The notes: generated from the letters alone by a model not told the origin. A stretch of 64,000 nt of DNA from Corallium rubrum (GCA_964035015.1 OZ036013.1:11562676-11626675); one strand, 5' to 3'. Positions 1 to 12,606 are shown, counted from the stretch's first letter. A program made the numbers and translations.

Positions 1-2930
1 CATACATCGCTCTTTATAAAAACCTTGTCAGATAAAAAATATGACACCAATATATAATGTTGCTTTCAATCATTAAATTGTTAAGCCATCTCTCAAACCT
101 CATCAGATAAAAACACACATAAACATATTTCTTTCAATCATTGAGTTGTGACATTGCTTTTTAAAAACCCGATTACATAAAAAAATTCACACAGATATAT
201 GTTCATGCTTTCAATCGTTAAATTGTTATCTTTGCCTTTTAAAAACCCCCTGTAACACACATAAAAATATCACACAAACATATATGTTTCATTCAATCAT
301 TAAATTGTTAGCCATCTCTCAAACCCCTTCAGATAAAAACACACATAAACATGTTTCTTTCAATCATTGAGTTGTGATATTCCTTTTTAAAAACCCAATT
401 ACATAAAAAAACTCACACAGGTATATGTTCATCCTTTCAATCATTAAATTGTTATCCTTTGCCTTTTAAAAAACCCCTGTATCATTCAATCATTATACAG
501 TAAATTGCTACCTTGACTATTTTAAAAACCTGTCACACATAAAAAATCATTAAAATAACTGTTATCATTCACTCTAAATATATATATGTTTCTTTCAATC
601 ATTAAAATTCTTATCCTTTGCTCTTTAAAAACCATGTCATGTAAAAATATTGCATATATGTTTCTTTCAATCATTAATTAATTATCCTTCCCTCTTTAAA
701 AACCAGGTCACGTAAAAAATATTGCACAAATATATAATATGTTTCTTTCAATCATTAAATTATCCTTCCCTTTTTAAAAAGCATATCACATAAAAATATT
801 GCACAAATACATATGTTTCTTTCAATCATTAAATTATCCTTCCCTCTTTAAAAACCATGTCACATAAAAATATTGCACAAATACATATGTTTCTTTCAAT
901 CATTAAATTATCCTTCCCTCTTTAAAAACCATGTCACATAAAAAATATTGCACAAATATATACAATATGTTTCTTTCAATCATTAAATTATCCTTCCCTC
1001 TTTAAAAACCATGTCACATAAAAATATTGCACAAATATATACAGTAATATGTTTCTTTCAATCATTAAATTATCCTTCCCTCTTTAAAAACCATGTCACA
1101 TAAAAATATTGCACAAATACATATGTTTCTTTCAATCAGTAAATTATCCTTCCCTCTTTAAAAGCCATATCACATAAAAATATTGCACAAATATATAATA
1201 CGTTTCTTTCAATCATTAAATTATCCTTCCCTCTTTAAAAACCATGTCACATAAAAATATTGCACAAATATATACAGTAATATGTTTCTTTCAATCATTA
1301 AATTATCCTTCCCTCTTTAAAAACCATGTCACATAAAAATATTGCACAAATACATATGTTTCTTTCAATCAGTAAATTATCCTTCCCTCTTTAAAAGCCA
1401 TATCACATAAAAATATTGCACAAATATATAATACGTTTCTTTCAATCATTAAATTATCCTTCCCTCTTTAAAAACCATATCACATAAAAATATTGCACAA
1501 ATATATAATACGTTTCTTTCAATCATTAAATTATCCTTCCCTCTTTAAAAACCATGTCACATAAAAATATTGCACAAATACACATGTTTCTTTGAATCAT
1601 TAAATTATCCTTCCCTCTTTAAAAACCATATCACATAAAAATATTGCACAAATATATAATACGTTTCTTTCAATCATTAAATTATCCTTCCCTCTTTAAA
1701 AACCACATCACATAAAAATATTGCCCAAATATATACAATATGTTTCTTTCAATCATTAAATTATCCTTCCCTCTTTAAAAACCATGTCACATAAAAATAT
1801 TGCGCAAATACATATGTTTCTTTCAATCATTAAATTATCCTTCCTTCTTTAAAAACCATGTCACATACAAATATTGCACAAATATATACAGTAATATGTT
1901 TCTTTCAATCATTAAATTATCCTTCCCTCTTTAAAAACCATGTCACATAAAAATATTGCGCAAATACATATGTTTCTTTCAATCATTAAATTATCCTTCC
2001 CTCTTTAAAAACCATATCACATAAAAATATTGCACAAATATATAATATGTTTCTTTCAATCATTAAATTATCCTTCCCTCTTTAAAAACCATATCACATA
2101 AAAAATATTGCACAAATATATAATAGGTTTCTTTCAATCATTAAATTATCCTTCCCTCTTTAAAAACCATATCACATAAAAATATTGCACAAATATATAA
2201 TACGTTTCTTTCAATCATTAAATTATCCTTCCCTCTTTAAAAACCATGTCACATAAAAATATTCCACAAATACATAATACGTTTCTTTCAATCATTAAAT
2301 TATCCTTCCCTCTTTAAAAACCATGTCACATAAAAATATTGCACAAATATATATGTTTCTTTCAATCATTAAATTATCCTTCCCTCTTTAAAAACCATAT
2401 CACATAAAAAATATTGCACAAATATATAATATGTTTCTTTCAATCATTAAATTATCCTTCCCTCTTTAAAAACCATATCACATAAAAATATTGCACAAAT
2501 ATATAATACGTTTCTTTCAATCATTAAATTATCCTTCCCTCTTTAAAAACCATGTCACATAAAAATATTCCACAAATACATAATACGTTTCTTTCAATCA
2601 TTAAATTATCCTTCCCTCTTTAAAAACCATGTCACATAAAAATATTGCACAAATATATAATATGTTTCTTTCAATCATTAAATTATCCTTCCTTCTTTAA
2701 GAACCATGTCACATAAAAATATTGCACAAATATATACATTATGTTTCTTTCAATCATTAAATTATCCTTCCCTCTTTAAAAACCATGTCACATAAAAATA
2801 TTGCACAAATATATACATTATGTTTCTTTCAATCATTAAATTATCCTTCCCTCTTTAAAAACCATGTCACATAAAAATATTGCACAAATCTATAATTCAA
2901 TCACGCATTAAGTTATCATACATCATTCTT
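1..2930. repeat. AT-rich ~75 bp tandem satellite
   Basis: About 38 head-to-tail copies of a 70-80 bp unit. Each unit has a TTTCTTTCAATCATTAAATT block, a CCTTCCCTCTTTAAAAACCA block and a CACATAAAAATATTGCACAA block. Copies from about 600 to 2880 are nearly identical; the first 500 bases hold older, more diverged units. Unit length varies mainly at a short TATATAATATG-like linker. The array begins before the window. There is no long open frame, so this is a noncoding satellite. CRISPR was considered and dismissed, because the whole unit is conserved and there are no unique spacers. Confidence 0.95.
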
Positions 2931-3615
2931 TAAAAACCCTGTGACTGCCACATAAAAAGACATAGTAAATATACATGTATATCAAAATATGGTAAGTATA
3001 TTATTATATTAAATACAGTAATATAATAATAAATATCGTATGTACTGCCGTTAAAAAATTATATGGAACATAGAAGTCTAACATTTCAAGCAAGTCCATA
3101 TAACTAGTGGTATTCCTTTGAACCCAATTTCTTTGTCACCTGTTTTGCCCCAAAATGCAGTCCATAATTGGACATTTGGACCCATAACTTTCAAATGTTC
3201 TACTATATTTTAGCTCAGCAACCACCATGAACAATATAGAAAGCTAGCTACCAGTATTTGTAGTGGTGATTTTTTTCAATACAGAGGTGAAAATAGAGAT
3301 AGTAAAGAAAATAAGTCAGTGGCATGTGCCGCTAGTGATTAGCTTTGACTCATTCCCATACAGAAAGTACAGATCTTCATGCATTTTGCCCCAGCAGCCA
3401 CTGACAGAACACCACACCATCTATGTTTCTACCACAGGTGTCATCTTTTCTTTGCAGCGATTGGAGTAGAGATAGCAGATACAAGACCTCAGGTAGGAAG
3501 TTGTGTTGCTTTCTACAGAAGACATGAGATAAGCACCTGGGGTACCAGGTAATTTATAGGTAGTGGGTAATAAGGAACATGGTTCATTGCCCTCAAGAGA
3601 ACAATGATTACAGCT
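2931..3615. other. AT-rich unassigned DNA with an inverted fragment
   Basis: No convincing gene. Bases 3375-3480 carry, in reverse orientation, two stretches found again at 3715-3805: the CAGTGGCTGCTGGGG block and the CTGCAAAGAAAAGAACATG block. The small open frames here lack splice signals or recognisable domains. Confidence 0.5.
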
Positions 3616-3619
3616 AGGA

Positions 3620-3895
3620 CTAAGGATCAGTAAGGACAGGAAAAGGAACAGCAAACCCCAACTCTACTATAGAATGCAATTCAACTTAATATCCAAGATC
3701 TTTTTTCTACTATCTCAACTCCCATCACTGCAAAGAAAAGAACATGCCTGCAGTACAGAGATAGCCTTAATGTTCTGTCAGTGGCTGCTGGGGAAAAATG
3801 CAGAGTCAAACGTAACCAATTAGCCACACATCCTACCCAATGTGGTGACTTCATGGTCTCTTATCAAACACTACAATTCTTAACCACTTAGGCCC
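3620..3895 (+). repeat. Duplicated block, unoccupied copy of transposon target
   Basis: This block is closely repeated at 4046-4191 plus 6294-6440. Here the sequence runs uninterrupted through GTACAGAGATAGCCTTAATG. In the second copy the same site is split by the 2.1 kb element at 4192-6293. It therefore acts as a built-in empty site that fixes the transposon ends. The function of the block itself is not recognised. Confidence 0.85.
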
Positions 3896-4191
3896 AGGAA
3901 TCCCACAGGCAACATATGTTGCAGAAAAAACTATACTGTACTGGCAACAAGGCCGAACCACAAGTTGCATAATGCAAGGGGCCCATGACTAGTATATTAA
4001 TTACCTTTGAGCACAATTTTTCATCACCAGATTCTGGACCACCTGACCTAAGGATCAGTAAGGACAAGTAAAGGAATCACAAACCCCAATTCTACTATAG
4101 AAAGCAATTCAACTTAATATCCAAGATCTTTTTTCTACTATCTCAACTCCCATCGCTGCAAAGAAAAGAACATGCCTGCAGTACAGAGATA

Positions 4192-6293
4192 CAGTACTGT
4201 GCAGAAATAACCTAACAAAATCCGCACCCGATTTGCGATCATGTTTGCGGATCGCATACGGGCGATTCGCGCCTGCGGTTGCATACGCTTGGCGGTTGCG
4301 GCTGCGGGCGTTTGGCGGTTCGGCTGCGAGCGTCCTTGCGGTCAGCCAAACACTGCGGCAACCAAGACGCAGGCGTTGTAACACGATCGGTGCCGATCGT
4401 GAGCATACGTTTCTCGAACTTTAATATAAGCGTCATCTGAGAGTCTGATCGAGGTCGCGTTCAAACGTAGAGCGTGTTGCAATCAATTGATATGGGAAAA
4501 CTTTCAGAATTTGCAACGAATTGTTACGCTCAAGTCGTCCAACATTTCTATTGTCAATATATAAAGAGAATTTTAGAAGAAGGAGTAAAAACTTCCAGAT
4601 CGGCAATAAGTTTGTTTCTCTCTCGATATCGAAGAACTGGAAGACTTGCCGATGCTCAACGCAGTGGGAGAAGACCTCTTTTAGGTGCCGATGGAAGAAG
4701 ATTCATCAATGATGAAATGAACAAGAACGACGAATTGATCGGCCGAATTAAACTTGGAATATTTATTTTTCAAGGCGGTTTGAGAATAAAACGTCTTTAT
4801 GGATTCGAACACAAAATATTACTGTCAACTTGTGAATGATGATTGTTAATTGACTCGGGCAAATAGCCAATGAAAATTGCAATGTTGTTCGTGAATATTG
4901 CAATATTGCGGGCAAGAGAACATCCGGTTTGACTGTAAAAATCACATGTAGTTCAAAGATTAATAAAATAATACGGATTCGAAAAAATAGTAGTTTCAAA
5001 GCAAATATGTCGGAAATGGGAAAGGGCTAATCATCGAGTTTCAGAGTTTATATGTAAAGTTCGAATATACTGTATACTGCTAATATAAACGTGTTTATTA
5101 CAAATCATACACAGAATCGTAAACTTGGCAAAGAAAAGTTATTTATACGTCTCTATAGATTAATTTTCTCGAATTGGGTTCGTAGCGACTCAACAAACAG
5201 AGTTTAGGAATTTGGTCCCGACAACAGTTACGCCGAAAAAGTATTTTCTTAAACACAAAATGCATGCAACGTGGGGTCCTAAACCGCTACGAAGTCTTTA
5301 TACAAATGAGCGCCTTGGGAATTAGCCTGCGTCACAGACGCTTGTCGAAATTGCATAAATTGTTAGAAATTAATAGTTTCACCCTCACCACTGAAATCTT
5401 CAAACAAACGTTCGGCAAATTTTAAGAGTGTTCTTATAGTAAAACTTTAATTTACAAAACTGTTTTTCGGAAACTCCGCTTCGGAATGAAATTTTCAATC
5501 AAGCAATCTGCAGGCCCTAGAATCATAATGTTGTTTCAAAACCCACTGACTCTTCTTATAAAATTACTTTAAAATCATTTAATACTGCCAAGGTAAGTTT
5601 TTAATACATGCATTTTGATCAAGTAGTTCACTTTGACCGATTTAACTTTTTCGGAAGGCGAACTTTTGACGTAAAATCAATTTTCCACGCGGCACGGTTC
5701 GGAAGTTCGGATATTGACTTCAAAGTTTCGAAGTTTGAATGTTTGACACTTTGATTCCAAGTTCGTCTTTATGGAAAATCTCTTGTCAATCGCTGTCGCG
5801 CTTAGATAGACTAAATTATATATCTCATCAACTCGTTCAGGCAATCTTTATAATTATGTAGCTGTCGTTAGATGTACTGAATTCAGAATCTCCGCGACTC
5901 GTTCGTCGGTGATTTAGATTAGATCACGAGATTCTATATGTCAGCGACTCTTTCGTTGGCAGTCTTTATACCAGTCTTTATACGCTCAGATAGACTAAAT
6001 TCTCGACTCAGCGACTTCTTCTTTGGCGGTTTTTGTACCTGTATCTGTTGCTCCACACAGTTTAATAGTTTAGATAGACTGAATTCTGTAACACCCGGGT
6101 GTTCCGACGTTTGACAATCATCAACTGTGGTTCCTGCGTCTGCAGAACTGCAGCCGCAAGGCGGACGTGAAACCGCACGCAGACAATCTCCCAAGCGGGC
6201 GCAGCCTCAGACGCACAGCGACCTTGTGGCAGCCGCACAACCGCACGCAGAGCGCCCGCAGACGCAGTGTTAGGTTATTTCTGCACAGTACTG
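4192..6293 (+). mobile_element. Tc1/mariner-type transposon relic, TA target duplication
   Basis: The ends are perfect 26 bp inverted repeats (4192-4217 and 6268-6293) beginning CAGTACTGTGCAGAAATAAC. A TA dinucleotide lies on each side (4190-4191 and 6294-6295), and the paralogous empty site near 3758 contains a single TA. Inside the ends are GC-rich subterminal stretches rich in GCGG/CCGC words. The only transposase trace is an N-terminal helix-turn-helix region at 4474-4839. Bases 4840-6100 hold no DDE/D domain that I can read, only AT-rich sequence with loosely repeated TTAGATAGACTAAAT words, so this copy is nonautonomous. TA duplication and the transposase fragment place it in the Tc1/mariner superfamily. 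Confidence 0.9.
4474..4839 (+). pseudogene. Tc1-like transposase, N-terminal DNA-binding fragment
   Basis: A 121-codon frame whose middle reads like the bipartite helix-turn-helix of Tc1-family transposases. It opens with MGKLSEF, then shows TSRSAISLFLSRYRRTGRLA with the RSGRRP hook, and RRFINDEMNKNDEL. In complete family members the second helix-turn-helix and a DD34-36E catalytic domain follow. Here the frame leaves homology after about residue 95 and stops at 121. It lies inside the element at 4192-6293. It might still bind the element's ends, but it cannot catalyse transposition. Confidence 0.75.
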
Positions 6294-6660
6294 TAGCCTT
6301 AATGTTCTGTCAGTGGCTGCTGGGGCAAAATGCAGGGAGATGTATACTTTTAGTAATGAAATGCAGAGTCAAAGGTAACTAATTAGCCACACACCCCACC
6401 CAATGTGGTTACTTCATGGTCTCTCATTGAAAACTATAATTATTAATTCAAACCCTGTATAATATTTAAAAATATGCTGTTACTTACATATCACATCACA
6501 CATAATCCTCTACATAAAAATCCACTTTGTCTTTCCAACGTAATATTCATCAGTTTTTAAAACAATCCACCCTTAGTCAAACAAAAAAATCCAACTAACT
6601 TTAGTTTAATACAGCTGACAAAAACTGACCAAGAATAATATATACAGAAATATACAATTG
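6294..6660 (+). repeat. Right half of split target block, then AT-rich DNA
   Basis: Bases 6294-6440 continue the duplicated block interrupted at 4191 and match 3759-3890 with small indels, including a 28 bp insertion after the CAAAATGCAG word. Bases 6440-6660 are AT-rich and hold nothing I recognise. Confidence 0.7.
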
Positions 6661-8710
6661 ACAAAACTTCAACAAAATGTACAAACCTTAAAACCATGAT
6701 GCGTGAATCGCAAGAATCCTTGCTTTTTAGAGTTCCATAGCTTTCCTAAAGATAGAATTAATATTTTTTCCTTTTCGTCTTGTAAAAGCATAATGCACTT
6801 GTCAATCTCTTCCCTTCGGGGAGGGAGGGCGGGGAATTTGACATTTTCGGTTACTCTCCTGTCAAATGGCCCTTCCAAAATCACACATTTGTGCTGGACA
6901 AAAATTGTCAAATCTCCCCACCCAGGGTTCAAAGGGATTGTGGTATCCCTTGAGGATACCAGCATCTCTGAACTTGGTATCCCAAATAAAAATTTGGTAT
7001 CCAAACTTTTGATACCAGAAAATACATGGTGCTTCCTAATAACCAGATGTTATAAATGAAGAATTTTACAATTAAATTTTTCTTCATCAGATTAATGAAT
7101 GTCAAGGTATGCTACAGTTTTTATTTTAAAATGATAGATTAAATTTAAAAAGCAATTGAGTGTTAGTGTACAGTATGGAGTACATACACAATTAATTTTA
7201 AACTTATACTTAACGGATACGTTTCAATTCATTTCGCTTTTCTATTTCGGCGCTGCCACTTGTTGCACTGATTCCATTGCTTCCACCACTTCCACCGTCA
7301 TTTCACTCGGTTTAACCAGGACGCACTACTTCAACATCTGTAAGTGTTTCTTTGTTCTTTCTATTCTTTGTTTAATGTGTTTCTTTGTTTAATTTTAATT
7401 CATGATTAATTAAAAAAACTGTAATGAATATTAAATATTCTAGTGAACTTCCAACTTGAATTAATTATATCCCGGATGTCAAATAGTTACCTCACATGCA
7501 AATGCTGGGTATGCACCCCCCCCCCCCCACCACCACCACCACCACCACAGGGAACACATATTTGACAAGTGCATTTAAAAGAAGCCTACCATTTTGAACC
7601 ATTAAGATAAGTTAAAAAATAAGCAAAATTTTGTACATTATTCTCGTACTTTTAGCTTACATTTTTTGCTTCTTGTTAACGTTTAACAACAGCTATAGCG
7701 AAACAAGTAACTCACAAAACGTTCAACACCCAGACTGAGAAGTTTTCTTGTTGCAGGGAATTAATTCCCCGCACAAAATTCTCCACATTTTCAAAAATCC
7801 GCGCATTTGGGGTAAATTTTTCCGCATCCGTGCAAAAGTTGCTAGATTGCACAAGAAGTTACCAATATTCGTGCACCGCGCAGCCAACCGGTTGTTTTTC
7901 TTATCATTTTACTATTTATTCTTCGTATTATGTCAAAAAATGCATGAGCATGGCCCACTAACTATATGTGACCTGAGGGTATACGGTGGAGTATACGGTG
8001 GTAGTCATAAGTCATAACAAGATTAACAACGTTTATTGACTTCCGGAAGGAAATTTCCGCATATTTATTGCAAGTTTCCCGCGCACTTTTTCGCGAAAAA
8101 AATACCTTCCCCGCGCAAAAAAACCCACTTTACACAACTTTACAAACCTGAAATCTGAAAACCAGGAGGCCAGAATCCATCAAAAAAATCAACCATCTTC
8201 ATTTCTGCAGTGACAATCCTTGCTTTTTAGAGTTCAACAGCTTTCCTAAAGAGATAAGAATTAATATTTTTTACTTTTCTTCTTGCAAAAGCAGAAAGAT
8301 GGCTACCATTTCTAGCATTTTTGAACCATTAATATAAGTTAAAATATTTTTGTACATTATTCTCGTCCTTTTAACTTAGAGTTTGTAGTGTCTTGTTAAC
8401 CGTTTAACAACAGGTCGTCAGAAAATAAAGAACTCACAAACATTCAACAAAATGTACAAACCTGAACTACTAAAACCACGAGCTGGGAGCATCTACAAAA
8501 TCACCCATCTTTCGTTTCTGAAGCCGATATCTTGCCGTCTAAGAGTTTTAATAAGTACTCGACCTGCTCTAGATTCATATTTTCGAACTCTAAACGATTC
8601 AAAACGGTAAAAAAATGCCAAAAATCAGGACCTTCCCACTTCTTCGCGCCATCTTGAAAATGTAATCCTCGCCCCAGTCTCCTTGAGATCACCATGAGAG
8701 AAGCGCGCAT
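6660..8710 (-). other. Tandemly duplicated blocks resembling minus-strand exons
   Basis: Related sequence occurs three times when read on the minus strand: 6660-6800, 8140-8300 and 8440-8600. Shared elements are a pyrimidine-CTTTAG then GAAAGCT acceptor-like junction (first two blocks), an AAAAGCAAGGAT body, and a closing GTTTGTA(CATTTTG) donor-like site. An adjoining block is also doubled (7590-7735 and 8318-8445). The second copy set is split by a 380 bp insertion (about 7756-8135) with CCCCGCGCAAAA at its edges. A C-run with CAC repeats sits at 7508-7548. No protein family is recognised and the frames contain stops, so these may be a duplicated 5' exon or a noncoding repeat. Confidence 0.35.
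8501..8710 (-). CDS. Possible small exon or ORF, unrecognised
   Basis: A 69-codon minus-strand frame ending KLLDGKISASETKDG. Its 3' portion belongs to the duplicated block family at 6660-8600. A second frame offers a start, MGDFVDAPSSWF, in a position that is also conserved in the diverged copy at about 8190. No domain is recognised. It is listed because the region looks more gene-like than the surrounding repeats. Confidence 0.2.
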   Translation of the reverse strand: MRASLMVISRRLGRGLHFQDGAKKWEGPDFWHFFTVLNRLEFENMNLEQVEYLLKLLDGKISASETKDG

Positions 8711-8796
8711 GCATACACCCCCCCCCCCCTTTCCTCAGCATGGGTCCCACTGTAGGGCCCCTGGGGACGAGGCAGGTTGAGCCAAATTATAGAGCA

Positions 8797-9258
8797 GGGG
8801 TGGTAACGTGACGTTACATATACGGGCACGTTACATATACGGGCATGTTACATATACGGGCATGTTACATATACGGGCATGTTACATATACGGGCAGTTA
8901 GAAGGGTGGTGTCCTAATGTTACATATACAGGCACCAGGGGTGTGGTAACCTAATGCTACATCCAGGGGGGTGGTAACCTAATGTTACATATACGGGCAC
9001 CAGGAGGTATATGTAACATTAGAACACTAACCCCCCTGGTGCCTGTATATGTAACATTAGGTTACCACCCCCCTGGTGCCCGTATATGTAACATTAGGTT
9101 ACCACCCCCTGGTGCCCGTATATGTAACATTAAGTTACCACCCCCCTGGTGCCCATATAGTAACGTGCCCGTATATGTAACGTGCCCGTATATGTACCGT
9201 ATATGTAACATGCCCGTATATGTAACGTGCCCGTATATGTAACGTCACGTCACCACCT
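8797..9258. repeat. 460 bp palindrome built from 17 bp satellite units
   Basis: The left arm is a run of GTTACATATACGGGCAT units followed by longer units with CACCAGGGGGGTGGTAACC. The right arm is the reverse complement (CCCGTATATGTAACGTG units). The outer edges GGTGGTAACGTGACGTTAC and GTAACGTCACGTCACC mirror one another. The centre is near 9008. Both arms contain the same higher-order mixture, so the structure arose by inversion of a small tandem array or is a foldback. It should form a strong cruciform or hairpin. Confidence 0.85.
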
Positions 9259-10136
9259 CATATGAAATTATAAGCTGTCTCTTATTTTTAATCTAAATTT
9301 AATAACTTATATCCAACGTCGAAGAAAGGCAAATAAATGAATAATTCCCAAGGTTTTAAGCCATACCCTTCCTGTGTTAAATCTTTATCTTCGTTCAACC
9401 CGTGGTTCAACGTGCCATCAACGTAAATATTTGAAATCTATATTCATGTATGAGTTTTCTTACCTTCTAAATGAATCTTATCGTCCTTGAAAAGGTCTTT
9501 GGAGTCTCGAAATGCTTGCTTTGATTTTTGTTGACGTACTATAGTATTCAGTTCACATTCGCTAAAGCGCGATTCGGCTTACGTTCGTGAGCGTTCGTAC
9601 AACGTTCGTACATACAAATAAGGGGGTATGCCCCCCTGGAAATTTTGGAAATTTAGAGTCTCGGAAATGCCATTTCCTGCATTCTGAGCGGTAATTTTTA
9701 AGAACACTGAAGGTCATGAAATGTCATAAAAACTAGTTAAAATACAATACATTTCAACAATTTTTCGATGTTGTGTTTACTGGGTTGTCTTATGTGTACA
9801 TGGGTGCTTTTGGCTGACAGGAATGAGGCTGTAACAGCTACTTTAGCCTAACGAGTAACCTGTAATTTGTGAATGGTGATTGATGAGTCAGTTGCTGCAG
9901 AATTTCTGGTGGGGCTGAGCCGCCCCATTGAGATTTCTCGGGGAGCTAGAGCCCCTCAGCCCCCCCACCCCATGCTCTACGCCTATGACAACCAGTATCC
10001 GCAAAAGGCAACATAAATTCTATATCTGAAAAACGTTACGGCTAACTAACTCAGTTATATTTGAAAAACACCCAGTAGTCTTTTTTTGTATATTCTTCAA
10101 TTCATTTCAAAATTAACATAAGAAACGTTATCACAA
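9259..10136. other. Unassigned intergenic DNA with a dispersed repeat fragment
   Basis: Bases 9625-9700 (GGGGGTATGCCCCCCTGG, GGAAATGCCATTTCCTGCATTCTG) belong to a dispersed family seen again at 38330-38430 and 43955-44095. Bases 9890-9990 carry GC-rich GGGGCTGAGCCGCCCC and AGCCCCTCAGCCCCCC words. No gene is visible. Confidence 0.5.
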
Positions 10137-10315
10137 TTTCTTCTGCCAGTACTACTAAAATGATTGTAGTGTTTGTATTGTCAATGTTTATTGTTAAGGG
10201 AAGTTCTCATCTTTTGGTGAGTTGACGTCATCCTGAAGACGTGAAAATGCTCTAAATGCGTTGTATAAAGAACGAGGACGGTGTTGGGATTACTCTTGGG
10301 ATTACAAATTATTCA
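10137..10315 (+). repeat. Dispersed repeat, partner of 39540-39715
   Basis: The sequence reading GAAGACGTGAAAATGCTCTA and GGTGTTGGGATTACTC recurs in reverse complement at about 39540-39715, where it lies inside a hAT element with an 8 bp target duplication. This copy may be a remnant of the same element or a shared module. Confidence 0.7.
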
Positions 10316-10336
10316 TTCACTTTGTAATACAACCAG

Positions 10337-10701
10337 AAGTCCAACTCAAGTGAAAACTTGTCCGCATTTCTTCAATGCGCTGACGCGATATTTTACGCCA
10401 TCCAACGCTCCTACGCCATCGTGGCAAGTTCCCCCGGCAGTTTTAACCTTCTTTTGAACGTCCAAACTGCGGTTATAAATCCATGTCCTATATTCACGAA
10501 TTTATTGGTTAGGATTAGGGTGAGTGTTGGGGACAGGCTTTCATGAAGTACCTCGGTTATTTAGGACATGGAATTATTACCCGAACTGCCGCGGGAACTT
10601 GCCAGGATGGCGTAGGATGGCGTAGGATAGCGAGGAATCAAGATGCGCGAGGCGACATGCGCGAGGTATAAACTTCAAAGGTTCCGACGCGAGTTGGACT
10701 T
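10337..10701. mobile_element. MITE-like inverted-repeat element
   Basis: The ends are AAGTCCAACTC and GAGTTGGACTT. Subterminal arms pair imperfectly over about 100 bp: GCCATCCAACGCTCCTACGC and GGCAAGTTCCCCCGGCAG on the left, CTGCCGCGGGAACTTGCC and GGCGTAGGATGG on the right. There is no obvious target duplication and no coding capacity. Confidence 0.65.
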
Positions 10702-11357
10702 ATTTTATTTATTTTATTTTATATTATTTTAATAACTTTGCCATAAACGTTACAAACATAAATACAGACATTAAGACAACAGGCCGGGTAACCGCAACAG
10801 CTAGTGCCAATTACTGCGGCCCCAAAACAAGTACGATTTAACTGTTACTTAAAAAATACATAACGATATACAACATACATACGATATCTACTAAAAGCAA
10901 CACAATGGTGGGTTCATAAGGCTTCGAGCTGTGTTGCATTTTAAACATATGCTTTTCCATGTTCGTGGGTCGCCTACGTCATTATGTGTTGTTAAGTGTG
11001 TTAATGTAGTAACTGAATAGTAACTTCTGGTTGTAACAAAACAGAGTATCTTTATTTCATAAAATTAACTGGACATGCAGTTTTACATTTTGAGGTCAAA
11101 AACAACGATAACGGTAAATTACTGTCGGATCAGGAAGTACCAATGACGACGAATTGTTTTCTTGAGCTTTGGATGCCTTATACAAAACAAAATTTTATTT
11201 ACGGAAAAGAGTGGCTTCGAGAATATAAAAGGATGTTTTTCACACTTCTGCATGCATACACGCAAAATGGTTTGAACATATTTTTTTCGCGACGAAGTTT
11301 ATAATTACTGTTCCAAGTTCGGTTTCATCTTCAATCTCTGTTACTTATTTCTTCGTC
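10702..11357 (-). other. Possible 3' UTR and LINE-like 3' sequence
   Basis: Bases 10702-10870 start with a TATTTTATT-rich tract and a GGCCGGGTAACCGCAACAGC stretch that resembles a retroelement 3' end. Read on the minus strand, AATAAA occurs at about 11048, some 310 bp downstream of the stop of the candidate terminal exon at 11358-11518, a reasonable place for a poly(A) signal. Confidence 0.3.
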
Positions 11358-11518
11358 ATTGGTAATTTCTCTTCTTTCTCTTCCCTCTCGTTATTGTTTC
11401 CTTCGGTTTCGTTTTTTTGTCGTTTCGTATCTGGACCGGTCGACTCTTCACTCTTCAATTCCGTTTGCGTTGCAGCCTCCTTTTTCCCCTCCAGTTCTTT
11501 CTTCAAAGCTGAAAGGGA
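11358..11518 (-). CDS. Candidate terminal exon, charged C-terminal tail
   Basis: On the minus strand a pyrimidine-rich CATTTGTCCCTTTCAG acceptor is followed by an open frame of about 53 codons. It begins LKKELEGKKEAATQTEL, is strongly Lys/Glu-rich, and ends KLPMTKK then TAA. Composition is unlike the surrounding AT-rich DNA. A basic and acidic low-complexity tail is common at the C-terminus of nuclear proteins, but no family can be named. Upstream exons were not identified with confidence; a transposon complex occupies 12.6-14.7 kb upstream. Confidence 0.35.
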
Positions 11519-12606
11519 CAAATGCTTTAATACATTGTGGATTTTTTAATATTATAATAAATATTTGTTAACCCTTAAAACAGGGAAACGTACGTTTTTG
11601 TCGCCACATATATTTTACTCTGTCTATTAACGCCAAGCGATTTTATCATCAAGTGAGAACCTTTTTTTTACGCCGTGGTTATAGGCCCGCCGTTATAGTT
11701 TTCAACTGCCTGTCGATCTTTTCAATAACCAGTACAAGTATTCTGTCTTAATCGAATTTCAAACGCTGAAAGCTGATAGGGATCCGATATCAAAAGTCAC
11801 AGAGAAAAAGATTACGAGTGTAAACTACGCCGTTACTGCGATCGAATTTAAATTTCTCTCGGAAATTTATGTTTTCTACTTCGAACTGGTTTTAGTTTAG
11901 GTTCCTTGAATGAACGAGTATCTATGTTTCTTTTGAACCGTAAACACTAAATACTAAATAAGGAGAAAGTCTGACGGACGAGAAACGTCGGATAAAATAC
12001 AATATTCTGTGCGACGAAGCCGATCGCCGTGCCACACGAGTTCAATTTTATTGGTAAATATCTATGTGGTCTGTTCCACGCATCTTTCAAGCCAAAGACC
12101 AAACAATGCAGAACCTTGTACTAGTTAGTCTGTTGTTGAAAAGACCCGACAGGCAAAGTCGAAATAAACTGTATTGCGCACGCGTTCATAACCACGGCGG
12201 GTTTTTTTATACGGTCTATAAAACGCCAGACGATTAGAAACTTCCCGATCAAAGGGTTTACTAAGGTTGTTTACCTGGCACGTATGGCAAGTATTTATAA
12301 GCTAAATAAAAAATATAATTCAATGTAGTTCAAAATTCTTGGATTGTTCGTCTTCCCACAGTGGTTTCCCGAAGAGGATTGTTTGTCTCTTGAAGACGGT
12401 CCTTGATTCGATATAAAATCGCCCAACGAGTTAAAAAACTTTTGTCAACTTTTCAATGATTCCGTATAACGCACAAAAACTGTGGTAGATCACACTTGAA
12501 AATAGTTACCAGTTAATCGTTATTATCAGCAATATTGTCTTTCGATGCAATTGAGGCACCAGGCGGAAATCGAAGTCTGGTTAAAAAGATTATTGCCCAG
12601 CAAATT
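11519..12606. other. Unassigned DNA, probably intron or intergenic
   Basis: No domain-bearing frame. Bases 12470-12540 (ACTGTGGTAGATC, TATCAGCAATAT) recur at 63505-63590, so at least this part is a dispersed repeat. Confidence 0.5.

Noticed and set aside
1-2930. CRISPR array
   Set aside because: The entire 75 bp unit is conserved between copies, so there are no unique spacers, and the genome is eukaryotic.
10137-10315. Hammerhead motif around CTGAAGACGTGAAAA
   Set aside because: There is no stem II between the CUGANGA-like and GAAA-like boxes.
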